Shown: piece after piece, positions 24,216 through 34,317 of the stretch | Layout of the letters: each line of letters starts with the position of its first letter | Position numbering within the stretch: the first letter of the stretch is position 1 | Assembly (NCBI GenBank): GCA_001630475.1 | Contig: KV419398.1 | Coordinates: 347,825-411,824 of the forward strand | Source of the DNA: Sistotremastrum niveocremeum HHB9708 | Lineage: Eukaryota; Basidiomycota; Agaricomycetes; Sistotremastrales; Sistotremastraceae | DNA: 64,000 nt | Direction of reading: 5' to 3' | The notes under the pieces: generated by a model | Database searches by the model: none | What the model was told of the DNA's origin: nothing | Seen by the model: the letters and a program-made list of their open reading frames with translations, nothing else | Translations under genes and position numbers: made by a program

Positions 24216-26228
24216 TTAGCTCATCTCTGTGTCGTTCGTTTGATATGAGCTCTCCGTAGGAGTCTCGTAATCTCGGTACTCCGAGGACGGATTTACGCTT
24301 GATGCTGAGGGTGGAGCCCAGCGAGCGAGCGAATTGACGGGTTGAACACCCGAGAACATTGGTCGAACAGGGGGTGCGAAACGGTGAGATTGAGAATGAG
24401 AAGTTCCGGCTTGCTCGCTCTCCTCGGATGCCGAAGGTCGGTATTCCGAACCAGAGGAAGGTGGTGGCCTCCAAGATCTGTCGCCCTCTTGTGCGGCTTC
24501 CTCCTCCTCCTCCTCCTCCTCCTCCTCATCGCGACGATATTCCCCGCGGTACTCTGGGAGGGGGAGTAGGGCCACGTCGTCTTCGTCGACTATTCCAGTA
24601 CGCCAACGGGATATCTTAGTATCCCACTCCCGGAACCACACCTCTGGGTTACCGACCGCTCTGCCTTCGACAGCGGTTTTCAGCGCTCGATAAACGTCCC
24701 AGCAGGTGCGTAGGTTCATCTCCGGGCTGCCGATCTCCTCGTAACAATCCGTCAGGAGCCTTCCATATGACGGTTCGACCAGCTGGAAGACCGGATGCTG
24801 CGGTGGAGCGTAGAGGTTCCGAACTTCATCAATCGCTTCCTCGGTGACTGGTAGCTAGCGTGGGATGCGCCGGTTCAGCGAATAGGTCGTCGTATGAGAT
24901 GGCAGACTCACGTGGAGATTATTCGACCCATAACGCTCGGGGTTGTTGAAGATAAATTCGGGTTCGTCACGAGGGCGGGTGACGTGTTTATCAGGTCGGC
25001 GGCGTTCGTGATTGACTCGGTGGGCGAAGGCATCTAGTTCCCGCTGTAGCCAGGGTACAAAAAGGAAGTGGAAAAGGGATCTGTGGTGCGCGGGATGTCA
25101 TCGTCGATGGAGTACAGTTGAAAGCGGGCACAGACTTACCGTTCCCATAGTATCCTCGGAACATACAGGCCCACAGTTAGACCATATTGAAGCGTCTGTT
25201 CGAATCCGGGCGTCCACCCATGTCGCAGGAGACTCCAGAATATCTCCGGTTTTATGTTGCGGTTCTTTGCTCGCCACTTGTGTTGAAGGGTATCGCCCAA
25301 AGCAGGGCGCATGATGTGGCGAAGCTCGGTTTCGGCATTCGCGAGTCCATGGTTTTCGGACCCGCGATCGCTTTGAGTCAGGCGGGGCATAACTGCAGCA
25401 AAGCAATGATTGGAATTTACTTGCGGGGTGACACGCTGGAGAGGGGATATATACTTACAGCCATGATGTTGCACGGTATCAAGGAAATACGAGGCTATCA
25501 AGCGGGGGTTTTTATTGGTCCACCAAATCTTCAACCACAAGACTTTGCCCGAATAGACGTCCACGCAGACATGTAGAAACAACTCAAACCGCAGCCATTT
25601 GTCGTGCTGGTCCGCACCCCAGGTTTCGCCGACGGCGATGGTGATGTAAACGGTTCGGGTGTACGCGTGTCTTCTGCGGGCGGCAACCGCAGCTGGTTCG
25701 AAAATGCGATTGTAGCGAGCGACGAGTTTCCTGTGCAGTTGTCGCGATCATAAGTGGTCGGTGAATTTCACAAAATGGGTATACTCACGTGCTGACATGC
25801 AATTCGTATTCCTGCCTCAGTACGGCCTTGGTCGCGCGAACACCTTGGGTGGGGAAGCGCTCGTGAACGACTTCAATGTGAGGCCCTATCGTGTCGATGG
25901 TATGCGCTTGACCTTTAGCTTTGAAGAAGCCCCATTTTTTCCTGTAACGTCGGACGCTCTCCCCACTGCAAAGGTACTCAGTGTTTTCAAGGCGACAGAG
26001 AGAGGGAGACGCACCAGAGGCTGTATATGGTGGGATCATAGTTCTCCATAATACGTACAGCGAGCTGAGCATCCGTTAATTCAGCCAGCTGCATTAGCTC
26101 GCGACATTTTATCTTCATCTCGGCCTCAGGAGCTAAGGGACGCGTCAGACATGAAGAACAGCTTATGGAAAGCAATATTTACGGCAAGGTTTCTTGCCAT
26201 TTCTCCCTTCTGGGTTCCGCGGAGGCAT
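24216..26228 (-). CDS. DDE integrase (retroviral-type rve fold, basidiomycete family), 557 aa
   Basis: Seven exons (26183-26228, 26015-26132, 25789-25965, 25459-25730, 25140-25392, 24912-25080, 24216-24854) join in phase to 558 codons. Start MPPRNPEGRNGKK. Residues 30-75 are a helix-turn-helix (LTDAQLAVRIMENYDP ... ESVRRYRKKWGF). The catalytic core has first Asp in WGADQHDKW, then VCVDVYSGKVLWLKIWWTN, second Asp in TQSDRGSEN, and a candidate Glu in NIKPEIFW. A conserved tail follows (VPWLQRELDAFAHRVN, then HVTRPRDEPEFIF). The C-terminus is acidic with a Glu run coded by GAG repeats (about 24499-24527), then a disordered tail. The family catalyses DNA strand transfer and is multi-copy in agaricomycetes. 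It lies centrally in the 23.7-kb element and is the only mobility enzyme recognised there, so it is the likely mobiliser. The frame is whole. Confidence 0.9.
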
Positions 26229-26670
26229 CGGATGAGTGGGGGGGAGGTCGTGAGTGACGGTGGACTTAATCAGAGGCGGGGTGTGTGCAGTGGAATGGTT
26301 CAGGAACGCGTTAGCTGAGATAACTTCATCAGGGCAACGCTAGGGATTGACATATGCGTGACAAATCAAACCACGTGACCAGCCGCGCCAATTCGGCCAA
26401 TTCGAGGAGCCGGAGACGGCAGCAGACCCGGTTACCACGCAATGTTCGAGAACATTCATTCGGCTGCAGACCCTGATCCACGCACGGCATCTTCAAACCT
26501 TCCCCGGTTTGGACATGTGTCCGAAACGAGTGTCATGCCATGCAACTATGACCGATGTAAATTCGAAGGTTGTGTGTCTATTGCCAGGCGGGACTATATG
26601 GGAAAAGAACACACACAGTACGCTGCTTAGTGACCGTAACTACTAATGGGAGAAGCCGTCCATACACCCG

Positions 26671-27319
26671 TTAGCCACACTTCGGTTTGGTGACGTTCGT
26701 GGAGCCGTAATATGCGCCAAACATATCGCAGAAAGGCTTCCTATGCATGTGGTATACGGTCTCGTCAACGGTCTTCAGCAAATCTAGGGATTATATTCAG
26801 AATGATTGGCCTCAACAGAACTGAAAGCTGACATCTCACCGACGTCGTGGCCAAAGTTCGTGAGCCCGGTGACTTGAATAAGGGCCGCCGTTTCAGCCAG
26901 GCCGACTACTTCGATTATAGTGTCACTGATGCGATACCGCTGGGCCGCATTTGTATCACATTAGTGGATGCATAGCTTAGGGACAAGCTCATACCTCAGG
27001 CATGACGAGATCAATGAGTTGTTCATCGTTCGTGCGTATCGTGGCGGCGTTGCCTGCGTTCTGGGCGAAGAAAAATGAGCGCTCGAATCATCGAAGCATG
27101 GTATAGCCTGGACGGACGTACCGTCACCACCTTCCCGACAATTCGCACCCGCTTACCAACAAAAAACTCCATCATCAACCCAACAATTCTGGTGTCGGGT
27201 GGAGTAGCGTGGGCTTCCGCCTCTTTTCTCTTCGCCTCCGCCCGCTTTTCCTCAGCGTCTACGAGCTGTGCTGCTGCTGCTAGAGCTTCAGGTGCCACTG
27301 GGTCGGATTCTTGGGACAT
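26671..27319 (-). CDS. RPA3-like (replication protein A 14-kDa subunit-like) OB-fold protein, 158 aa
   Basis: Four exons (27122-27319, 26995-27060, 26840-26939, 26671-26783; introns 55-61 bp) give exactly 159 codons. The N-terminal 45 residues are an Ala/Glu-rich charged helix (AEEKRAEAKRKEAEAH), probably coiled. An OB-fold follows: FFVGKRVRIVGKV (strand 1, the classic RPA3 opening), NAATIRTNDEQLIDLVMPE, RISDTIIEVVGLA, and IQVTGLTNFGHDVDL, followed by a helix that in RPA3 joins the trimer core. In RPA, this subunit helps assemble the ssDNA-binding complex. The long charged N-terminus and the C-terminal extension (YYGSTNVTKPKCG) differ from the usual host protein of about 110 aa. It sits 443 bp upstream of the integrase start, on the same strand. 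Whether it joins host RPA or protects transposition intermediates is inference. Confidence 0.77.
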
Positions 27320-27554
27320 TGCGGATGAAAGGAAGTAGGATAGTGATGCTTGTGCGAGAAGAGCGAGGACGAGTCTCTGGGGGGGGGCACACTTTTCAAT
27401 CTCCGTTGAAGAGTGAGTGCGGTACAGCATGGCAAGTGAGGCCTTGATGTATACGACCTCGGCCGGAACAATACGTCGTCGAGTGATGTCCCCCTTAGAT
27501 CTCCCTCGACCGCCGACAAGCAGCGAAGTTCGATCAGAACCTTGGGGATAACAA

Positions 27555-27920
27555 ATCACAGGTCCCAAGGACAAAGAATGACACGGTATCGATCGATCGT
27601 AACAGGACACACGACAATTATTCCGCTCGCGTCCGCCGACCAGGTGGATCTCTCGACCTGAATGTATCTTGCCCGCCGGAAGGACAGGGATGCCGCTTAG
27701 CATGCAATACATCAGACGATATGAAAGAGATCAGACGTCCCCAGGACATAATACATGACGCGTATCGATCGATCGTGAAATCTGAATCCACAATTATTGT
27801 GTTCGCGTCCGCCGACTAGATTAATGTCTGGACCTGAATCGACCTTTTCCGCCGGAGGGCAAGATATGCATGCCGCTTAGCATGGACGATAGCATGCAAG
27901 ACATCAGGCGACGAGAGGAT
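27555..27920. repeat. Degenerate ~175-190-bp direct tandem duplication
   Basis: Unit 1 (about 27555-27725) and unit 2 (about 27731-27920) share in order: GTCCC(A)AGGACA, TATCGATCGATCGT, CAATTATT, TTCGCGTCCGCCGAC/CTCGCGTCCGCCGAC, GACCTGAAT, CCGCCGGA, ATGCCGCTTAGCATG and GACATCAG/TACATCAG. It lies in the element upstream of the RPA3-like gene. Part of unit 1 is open on the minus strand, but that reading is not taken as coding. Confidence 0.75.
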
Positions 27921-28024
27921 TGCTCATCGCACTTCGGAGTCCTTCGCCAGGTTGTCCAGAGAGGCCGGCTTCACCCCCAATCGTTCCTTGTGATGAAGCG
28001 AATCGGACAGTAGCTCGGGGGTCT

Positions 28025-28069
28025 GGCGATGACATCTCCAGTACACTGGGAACTGGAGATGTCATCGCC
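28025..28069. repeat. Perfect 18-bp inverted repeat with 9-base loop
   Basis: GGCGATGACATCTCCAGT at 28025-28042 is followed, after the loop ACACTGGGA, by its exact reverse complement at 28052-28069. It could form a strong hairpin in single-stranded DNA or RNA. It lies 345 bp downstream (3') of the membrane-protein stop and outside any supported exon. Confidence 0.85.
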
Positions 28070-28414
28070 GCCGGCCGTTTGGTGTAATTTCTTACTCATT
28101 GGAAGGCAGGTTCGGCCGTTTGACATTCCTTCATACGGGCTTCTGAGTCCTACGAGGTTTGTAGGACCCCTCGCACATACCAGATTCCTTCCGTTACGCG
28201 ATACTATTCCGATTTAAAGCAGACGTCAATGTTCCGGGAATAATATTTCAACTGCGATCTAACTAACTGTAATGAATGTATGTACGTGTACTCGAGGGAA
28301 CACTGCGAATGAAGTACGGGGTGGGGGAGGGCGTTAGGATGAATGAATGACATGATATATACGCTTCACTCGGAGGTGAAGGCTGAATACATAATCGTAC
28401 TTGTACTTGGTCCG

Positions 28415-29551
28415 CTATTCTTCACTTGCGCCGATGACGGACAGTTGATCGATACTGACCGAGCAGGCCGTCGTCGGGGCGCCGATAGTCGACGTGTCCA
28501 CTTCTGTGCGACTCGACCCGATGCTGGAGGGCCCAAAATCGGTGCAGAGCGATGTATCAGGAGGGCAGATGCCCACAGCGAACTGCAAGACACTGAACAC
28601 CACGTCGTCCGGTTCGAGTCGGACCCATTGTGTGATCGAGATGGCGATCTGAAGGAATGAGGCGGTAGAACAGAGGGCGGTGATTTGGGCTATACCAGGA
28701 AGCAGTAAGCCTCCCAACGGACTCTCGATACTGTAGAGAATGACAGCGACGCTCAGGTAGACGAAGTAGACACTCGACGATGTCCATATGATGCGACTAA
28801 GGACGCGATAAGGGCGCGAGACGCCAGAATCGTGGAACGAGGAGTCGGTGAACGAGGATGAGGTCTGGTGGTGGGTTCGGGCACGTGTGATGGAACCCCA
28901 GATGGACTCCAAGACGGTCGCGACGGTGAACGATCGTCCAAGGAGGCGGAGCGCAGCGGAAGTAGCGCAGAGAAGGCTGTGAATGCTCACAGTAGAGTAG
29001 AAAATAATCACGAGGGCTTTTTCGACAAACGTTCGATGGCCGATCTGGCCTGAGAGGAAGGTGACTACCGACCCCCCGCAACCGACGATGACGAGGATCA
29101 AACCGAGAGGGACGATAATGGCACGAAGATTGCCACAATGAATGATGTAGAGGCGGTAGGTAGTGAAAGTGGTCGACATGAGGGTTAGAAGGAGGATACA
29201 CGATCCCGCGAGACCATATACCCAAGGGAAAGGGGTGGTGGGTGAGTCGGCGTCGTCGGCGTCGTGGATCTCGACAACTTCCCAGATGGACGTTACAAAC
29301 GCCACAGTTGCCACTATAAACATGAGGCCGAGGTACAGCACGAAGCGTCCTCCCAGGGGAGGACCTCTTACGCTGCGCCTCAAGTCGAATGCCGTGAATA
29401 AACCGAAGTGGGGGTAGTGAGAAAAGCTGAGGGTCGTCAGCCAGAGAACGACAAGTGCCCCAAAGCACACTTGCGAAGCGATCAGGCCAACATCGCGGCA
29501 GAGTGCCGTGGTACTAAGATGGGGGAGTTTAGAGAGGGACGGCAAAGCCAT
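28415..29551 (-). CDS. Polytopic membrane protein, about seven TM segments, 378 aa, unknown function
   Basis: A single uninterrupted frame from ATG at 29551 to 28415, with no intron needed. Hydrophobic segments are at about residues 22-45 (VGLIASQVCFGALVVLWLTT), 70-90, 110-130, 140-165, 175-200, 255-280 and 285-310. A Ser/Thr-rich loop lies between the fifth and sixth (HHQTSSSFTDSSFHDS), and there is a soluble Ser/Asp-rich C-terminal tail of about 60 residues. The layout is like the many agaricomycete 7TM proteins of unknown ligand, but I see no specific receptor motif. It lies at the centre of the element, head to head with the gene at 30324. It may be cargo or a function useful to the element; I cannot say which. 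Confidence 0.72.
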   Translation of the reverse strand: MALPSLSKLPHLSTTALCRDVGLIASQVCFGALVVLWLTTLSFSHYPHFGLFTAFDLRRSVRGPPLGGRFVLYLGLMFIVATVAFVTSIWEVVEIHDADDADSPTTPFPWVYGLAGSCILLLTLMSTTFTTYRLYIIHCGNLRAIIVPLGLILVIVGCGGSVVTFLSGQIGHRTFVEKALVIIFYSTVSIHSLLCATSAALRLLGRSFTVATVLESIWGSITRARTHHQTSSSFTDSSFHDSGVSRPYRVLSRIIWTSSSVYFVYLSVAVILYSIESPLGGLLLPGIAQITALCSTASFLQIAISITQWVRLEPDDVVFSVLQFAVGICPPDTSLCTDFGPSSIGSSRTEVDTSTIGAPTTACSVSIDQLSVIGASEE

Positions 29552-30323
29552 AGAGGCAGTTGGACGAGAGGTGGGAGAGGTAGAGCAGAGTTCGAGTGGG
29601 GGCGGGAACGACTGTGGTCCAGGATTTTTTCGTCGGTAAGGTGCGATACCATGCAGGGTCCTACACTCACGGGAAATTCCGCTAAACGCGCTGCTATCAG
29701 TCGCTTAAGACAGTTCCTCAAAACGAAGCAAACCTCCGCTCACCCGCTTTGAGCAATTCATTCTTGGCAAATACAACTGTTTTGAGTCAAGTACGTATCC
29801 TCGATTTTCATCGACCCAGTACACTCCCGGCGCGCTGTGGTGGAAAGATCCTAGTTGGCTCGCACAGGGTTTGCGGCTAATGCTTATCTTTCGCATGGCG
29901 CAGAAAGATCCCGAAGCCCCAGAACGCTGTCAGAATATTCTAGCCAGAACAAAGGAACGTCCGCTTGCAAACGTTGGTTCCTCGACCATCAGGGTCGCGT
30001 CGGCTCAGGCAGTACACAAAACCAAACAGCAAACACATGACGTGGTCCTCAGGTACACTATCACGCCATGCTGACCACGTGTCCGGACTGCGGGCTCGAT
30101 TAGGAATCGCCGGCCAGGAAATGAGCGACCAGGGTTGCGACGTCTTCAACGCCGAGGGACGGGCTCGTCCGACGCAGCGAGCCCGTCCGACTCTGCTGTT
30201 GTCCACCCAAGCGTACAATATTCGATTTAGGCCCGAATTCATGTATAATACGAGTATATAATCCTCCACTCTCTACGAGGCAGAGTCAGTGTCCCAACCC
30301 CCGGGATTCCCCAGCGCATTTCT
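29552..30323. promoter_or_regulatory. Central divergent promoter region of the element
   Basis: 772 bp between the starts of the minus-strand membrane-protein gene and the plus-strand Zn/SIM gene. All recognised genes to the left are minus and all to the right plus, so transcription in the element diverges from here. No firm TATA or operator is called; GTATATAAT lies at 30254-30262, about 65 bp before the plus-strand ATG. Confidence 0.5.
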
Positions 30324-31464
30324 ATGTCTTCTCCTTCCTCACCGTTCCCCCATTTCCGACGAGCCAAGAACGCCATTATCAGCAGTAGCTACATCCTCAC
30401 GTGGAGCAAGTCCAGTGCGACACCCTGGGAGTGGTGAGTCACGCTATGAATGCGATGTCAGATTATTTGCCCGTCTAATAACAAAAATCCCCAGGCCGTT
30501 AAACGACAAATATGTACGCGTCCAGCCAGCCGACCTCGACAACTATGCTCAGGCCCACTTGATACCCCCCCCTTGCTGTCCATGCGCCTCCCTCCATCCT
30601 CCGACGATCCCCCCTACGCACACTTATCGGATCACGACGATCACGGACATTCGATCTGATAACTTTGGCAAGATTGAAGCCTCTTGCCAAACGGGCAGAT
30701 GCAATACATCTTGTAAGTACCCTGGACCTACGGCGATGGTGTAGCCCTGACGTGAAAGCACAGTCCTTTTCGACGACTATTATGAGATTGAGTCACATCC
30801 CTTGGCCATGTATCCGGCTGCTACTCTCGCTCAACCAGGTACGTCATCCTGGCTCCACATCCACTCGCAGACCACTAACTCACCTACCCTCTTTATCGCT
30901 ACTAGGTTTTTACACTGACGAGCATCGCGACGACATTCGTCGGGCCGCTGGCCTTCAACTTCGCAAACATCGAGTCGAAGTCGCCTATCTTCCCCGCCCA
31001 GCCCTTGTAGAACTGCGACGCAGGCCCATGCTCCAAATTTCGGACTATCGTACGTTGTTCAGCCAGGCTTTGCGTCGCTGATCCTCGTCTGACGCAATAT
31101 CCCTCCTTTAGGCACTCCCCGAACGCCGCGATATGGCGACCATCTGCGTTTCTGGGACCCCCCCGCCAACCTCACCCTCGCCTTCACACGCATGACGGAA
31201 CTCCCGATCCCTCCAAATTCCGCCCAGCTCCTCCGTGAACTTGTGTCTGGACCCGGAATTTCTGCGACGGACATGATGCATGTCCTGGATCGATGCGACA
31301 CATGTGACAGGATCATGGCTCGAACGGTATTAGCCAGTCACGGTTGCGACGGTTTCAGCCCCAGTCCCTCTAGCGACGAAGAGGCAGGATCCCCTATAGT
31401 TCCAGTGGAAGTAGTCGACCTTACCGCGCCTGCTACCGTTATAGATCTCACTAGCTCTCGTTGA
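30324..31464 (+). CDS. Zinc-binding protein with two C-terminal SUMO-interaction-like motifs, 299 aa
   Basis: Five exons (30324-30433, 30495-30712, 30764-30838, 30906-31049, 31112-31464) sum to exactly 300 codons with matching phases. Residues about 60-110 have paired cysteines (CCPC ... DNFGKIEASC ... GRCNTSFLF). The order CxC, N-x-G, C, C, F recalls a GRF-type zinc finger, a ssDNA-binding module, but the match is by eye only. The C-terminal third has a second motif, CDTCDRIMARTVLASHGC (C-x2-C-x11-H-x-C). An acidic Ser stretch follows, then VEVVDLT and ATVIDLTSS, both matching the V/I-x-D-L-T core of known SUMO-interaction motifs. These are usually preceded by acidic or phospho-Ser residues, as here. 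It is first on the plus strand of the element's right arm. The function is not known. Confidence 0.75.
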
Positions 31465-31857
31465 TCGCGAATAGATTTAGCACCCCACTTCGTATCACTT
31501 CTTTCCTCTCGTCTGTCCTGTATCGTACTGTACCCAATCTGGATTCGCATGTTTCCTGACCAAAACCCCGCCCCACGCCCTCAACTTAGTTTTAACCGAA
31601 ACTTCCTGTTCAGCGACTGTCTTCTCTCTATGTAAGGGCACCAAGTCCTTGACGCATCCCAGCTTCCACGCGGTACTCGATATCCTTCGGCATGTGCTGG
31701 CAAACGCCTCGTTATCCTGTGCATCCGAAGCGAACGGCCGATACTGACCCCTTGAAGGTGTAAACATGTCCCGCATTTGCGAATAAAAACCCCCCAACGC
31801 GTCTCAGGATATCCTCGCCTCGACCATCACCCTCCTCTCCCCCCCTCACCGCAGGCC

Positions 31858-33061
31858 ATGCATATCTCTGCGACATTTCTCCGTCCAACCTTCCCGAGCC
31901 ATTACGGCTCACCAACATACCACGACAAGGGCATCGCTTCATCCCACATCGATGCTCGTACTATCCTGGGCGACCCCGCATGGCTGACGAAGAAGAGGCT
32001 TTATGACTACACCTATATCTCCACGGCCCTGCACAACGAGATGCTGGCTCCTGTGTTGAACACATCGCAATGTGCCATGCAGCGCATCGCATCCCTTCAC
32101 GGAGCATCGCTCGCGATGTCACACTCTGATCTACGCCGTCATCCGGCTACTTTTATTTGGGACACTGACGATCGACGAAGGGCAGGAGCGGAGCTCACTG
32201 AGTTGGCTTTTGACAGCGTGAGTCACCGCCAGAACCTCTGTCTGACTCGCAACCACCTCACCACGTAATCAGCTCGCTGGTCTCGAACGCATTACTGGCT
32301 CCCTCACCCTCTCTATCGTCATGCACGGAACACTTAGGCCTGACCAGAACTGGACGAGGCACGATCTGTTGAAGAAACTGTCGGTTCGTCTCCTCACCAT
32401 CTTCATTTAATTTATCCCTCGACTGAGCGATTGCATCTTACCGCAGATTTGGACTGGAGATTCCATTTATCACGACTCTGATCTCAAGCAAGCCTGGTCG
32501 GACGTAGTCGACATTATAGTCGATCGCATTGCCGTACCGTGGCAACATGGATACGACCAACGCCTCAAGAAGGTTGTGAGCTCCTCCTCTGCCACCCAAG
32601 ACCCCGACGACGTCACTCCTCTCTCCTCTCAGCCTCTCGAACAGTGGGACACCTTCGCCGATCGACTCCCGTTCGGAGAAACATCCAGAGGCAATACGCC
32701 GGCTCGGTTGAAACACACCAGTTCCAATGTTTACCCCTCGACCCCAACTCCCTCCCCCAAGAAGTCTCGACTCCACGGTTCTCACTCTCAATCGGCATCT
32801 CGTATTCCCTCCTCCTCGCAACATAGCCGGGTCACACGCTTTGATGTCTCCCTGTTCTCGGAGCCATTCCTTGACGCTCTCTTGGCTGTCGGATGGGACC
32901 CAGAGGTCGAAGCCAATCTCGGTCCCCTCTCCGTCTTATATCAGACCCTGAAGGAAGATGATTCCACGCAGTGGCCCGCCGCTTTCGCTCGCATCCTGAA
33001 GCTGCCGGGATTCCTCGTTCTTGATTTATTCAAGGCTGCGCAACGAGGGGCGACACTTTGA
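31858..33061 (+). CDS. Unrecognised protein, about 361 aa, element right arm
   Basis: Three exons (31858-32217, 32273-32383, 32447-33061), all in phase, with GT-AG introns of 55 and 63 bp. The N-terminal half (HDKGIASSHIDARTILG ... GLERITGSLTLSIV ... DLLKKLSIWTGDSIYHDSDL) looks globular. The middle is Ser/Pro-rich (SNVYPSTPTPSPKKSRLHG) and likely disordered. The C-terminal 80 residues are again globular (FDVSLFSEPFLDALLAVGW). No family was recognised. The sequence before the ATG (CCCCTCACCGCAG) looks like an acceptor, so a short upstream exon may exist and the true start may lie between 31470 and 31858. It follows the Zn/SIM gene by about 390 bp on the same strand. Confidence 0.62.
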
Positions 33062-33371
33062 TCTCCAATCATCCCACAAACTATGCAATTTCGATAACAA
33101 TAACAATAGATACAATTCTCCTACCCCGCGTGTAATAAGTAGGATAGTTGCTCATTTTGTATAGCCCATTCATTGACGGCCTTTTCGTTGACTCGATTTG
33201 AACTCGGTCCTCATCGATCTTGCCGGTATTCTTGATAGAACAATCTGAAGTCACCATCACCTCCTTGACTCAAAATGAACCAGCGCTTCAGGGGGGCAAG
33301 GAAGCTCTACTAATTGTTCTCACGGCTGTACTAAACTCCCCGCACCCAAGTGTTCAGACCTGGGTTCATCA

Positions 33372-34317
33372 ATGGATGCTCAAGAGGCGTCACAAGTGGA
33401 AGAGCGCCACATAGATGACATGGAGTCCACTCCTCCTCCCGGACGACTCTTCATCTCGGGCGAATCAATGTCGACATGGATGCCTCAGCTTCTGCAAGCT
33501 GGAGACGACACGCCACAATTCCCCAGTACCTCCCGTATTCACGTCATGCCATGGTTTCCTATGGGCATGACGGGGAGACCTCATCAACTAGACCTGCACA
33601 ATATCAACCCTACCTCTCTAGTTAAGGTCATCGCCGAGATACTCCAGGAAGTCGTCACTCGTTGTGATCACAGTGCTCCATTTGTCACTGATGGTCCACT
33701 CGCCTCGAATAGCATCAGCTGCATCGCTGCCGGTACAGGTGTCTTCGCATCACCCAGCTCACTCCGATCCACAAGTGCATGTCTCGACCAATGGGACGAG
33801 TCAGGTCGTTTAAGAGATTCTTGGACAGGGCCTATACGCCCGAACCTACGAAACAAGACGACTCCCCTAATATCCATCCGAGACTACCTCTCCCGCATAT
33901 GCAAATATTGTCCCAATACACCCAACGATGTCTATGTGTCCATATTAGTACATTTCGATCGCATTGCGCGCCGCTCCTCCTACCTACACGGAGCTCCATT
34001 TCGTTTTGATAGCTCAAATATTCACCGCCTGATCCTCGCTACGGTGACCACCAGCTCGAAATACTACGCAGATCTATTTTACTCGCACACCCGATATGCC
34101 AAGGTGAACACCGTTTGCGCACGCTTTCAACACTCAGATCTGACCCACCATCCCTCAGGTTGGCGGCATTGAATTGGCCGAATTGAGTCACTTGGAGATG
34201 GAATTCCTTTGCATGATTGATTTCGACATGAAAATCCCTACAACGCTCCTCCGAATCTACGCCAGCGCTATCACACATTATAACTCCCAATTGCCGTCGC
34301 CCTATCCGCTAGACTGA
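33372..34317 (+). CDS. Pho80/PCL-type cyclin, 296 aa
   Basis: Two exons (33372-34103, 34159-34317; 55-bp intron) give 297 codons. The N-terminal 165 residues are Pro/Ser-rich and carry PPPGRLFISGESMSTWMP. The cyclin box runs from about residue 170: SIRDYLSRICKYCPNTPND, VYVSILVHFDRIARR, FDSSNIHRLILATVTTSSKYY, YAKVGGIELAELSHLEMEF, LCMIDFDMKI. This order, especially the I-x-x-YL-x-RI start and the VGGI-x-x-x-EL-x-x-LE segment, is diagnostic of Pho80-like cyclins, which activate Pho85-type CDKs in phosphate sensing, cell-cycle start and polarity. It is inside the 23.7-kb element, not next to a CDK gene. Either it was captured from a host or it is a standing part of the element that lets it influence host CDK activity (inference). 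The frame is whole. Confidence 0.88.

Noticed and set aside
25195-25215. tRNA B-box-like GTTCGAATCC
   Set aside because: Lies inside an integrase exon and has no A-box or cloverleaf partner.
27023-27712. Long 229-aa minus-strand ORF as one protein
   Set aside because: Only the part from the Met at 27319 matches the RPA3 family; the upstream part overlaps a tandem repeat, and the end of the ORF runs through an intron.
31495-31942. Minus-strand ORFs between the Zn/SIM gene and the next gene
   Set aside because: Antisense to the arm's transcription, no motif; may instead hide a short upstream plus-strand exon of the 31858 gene.
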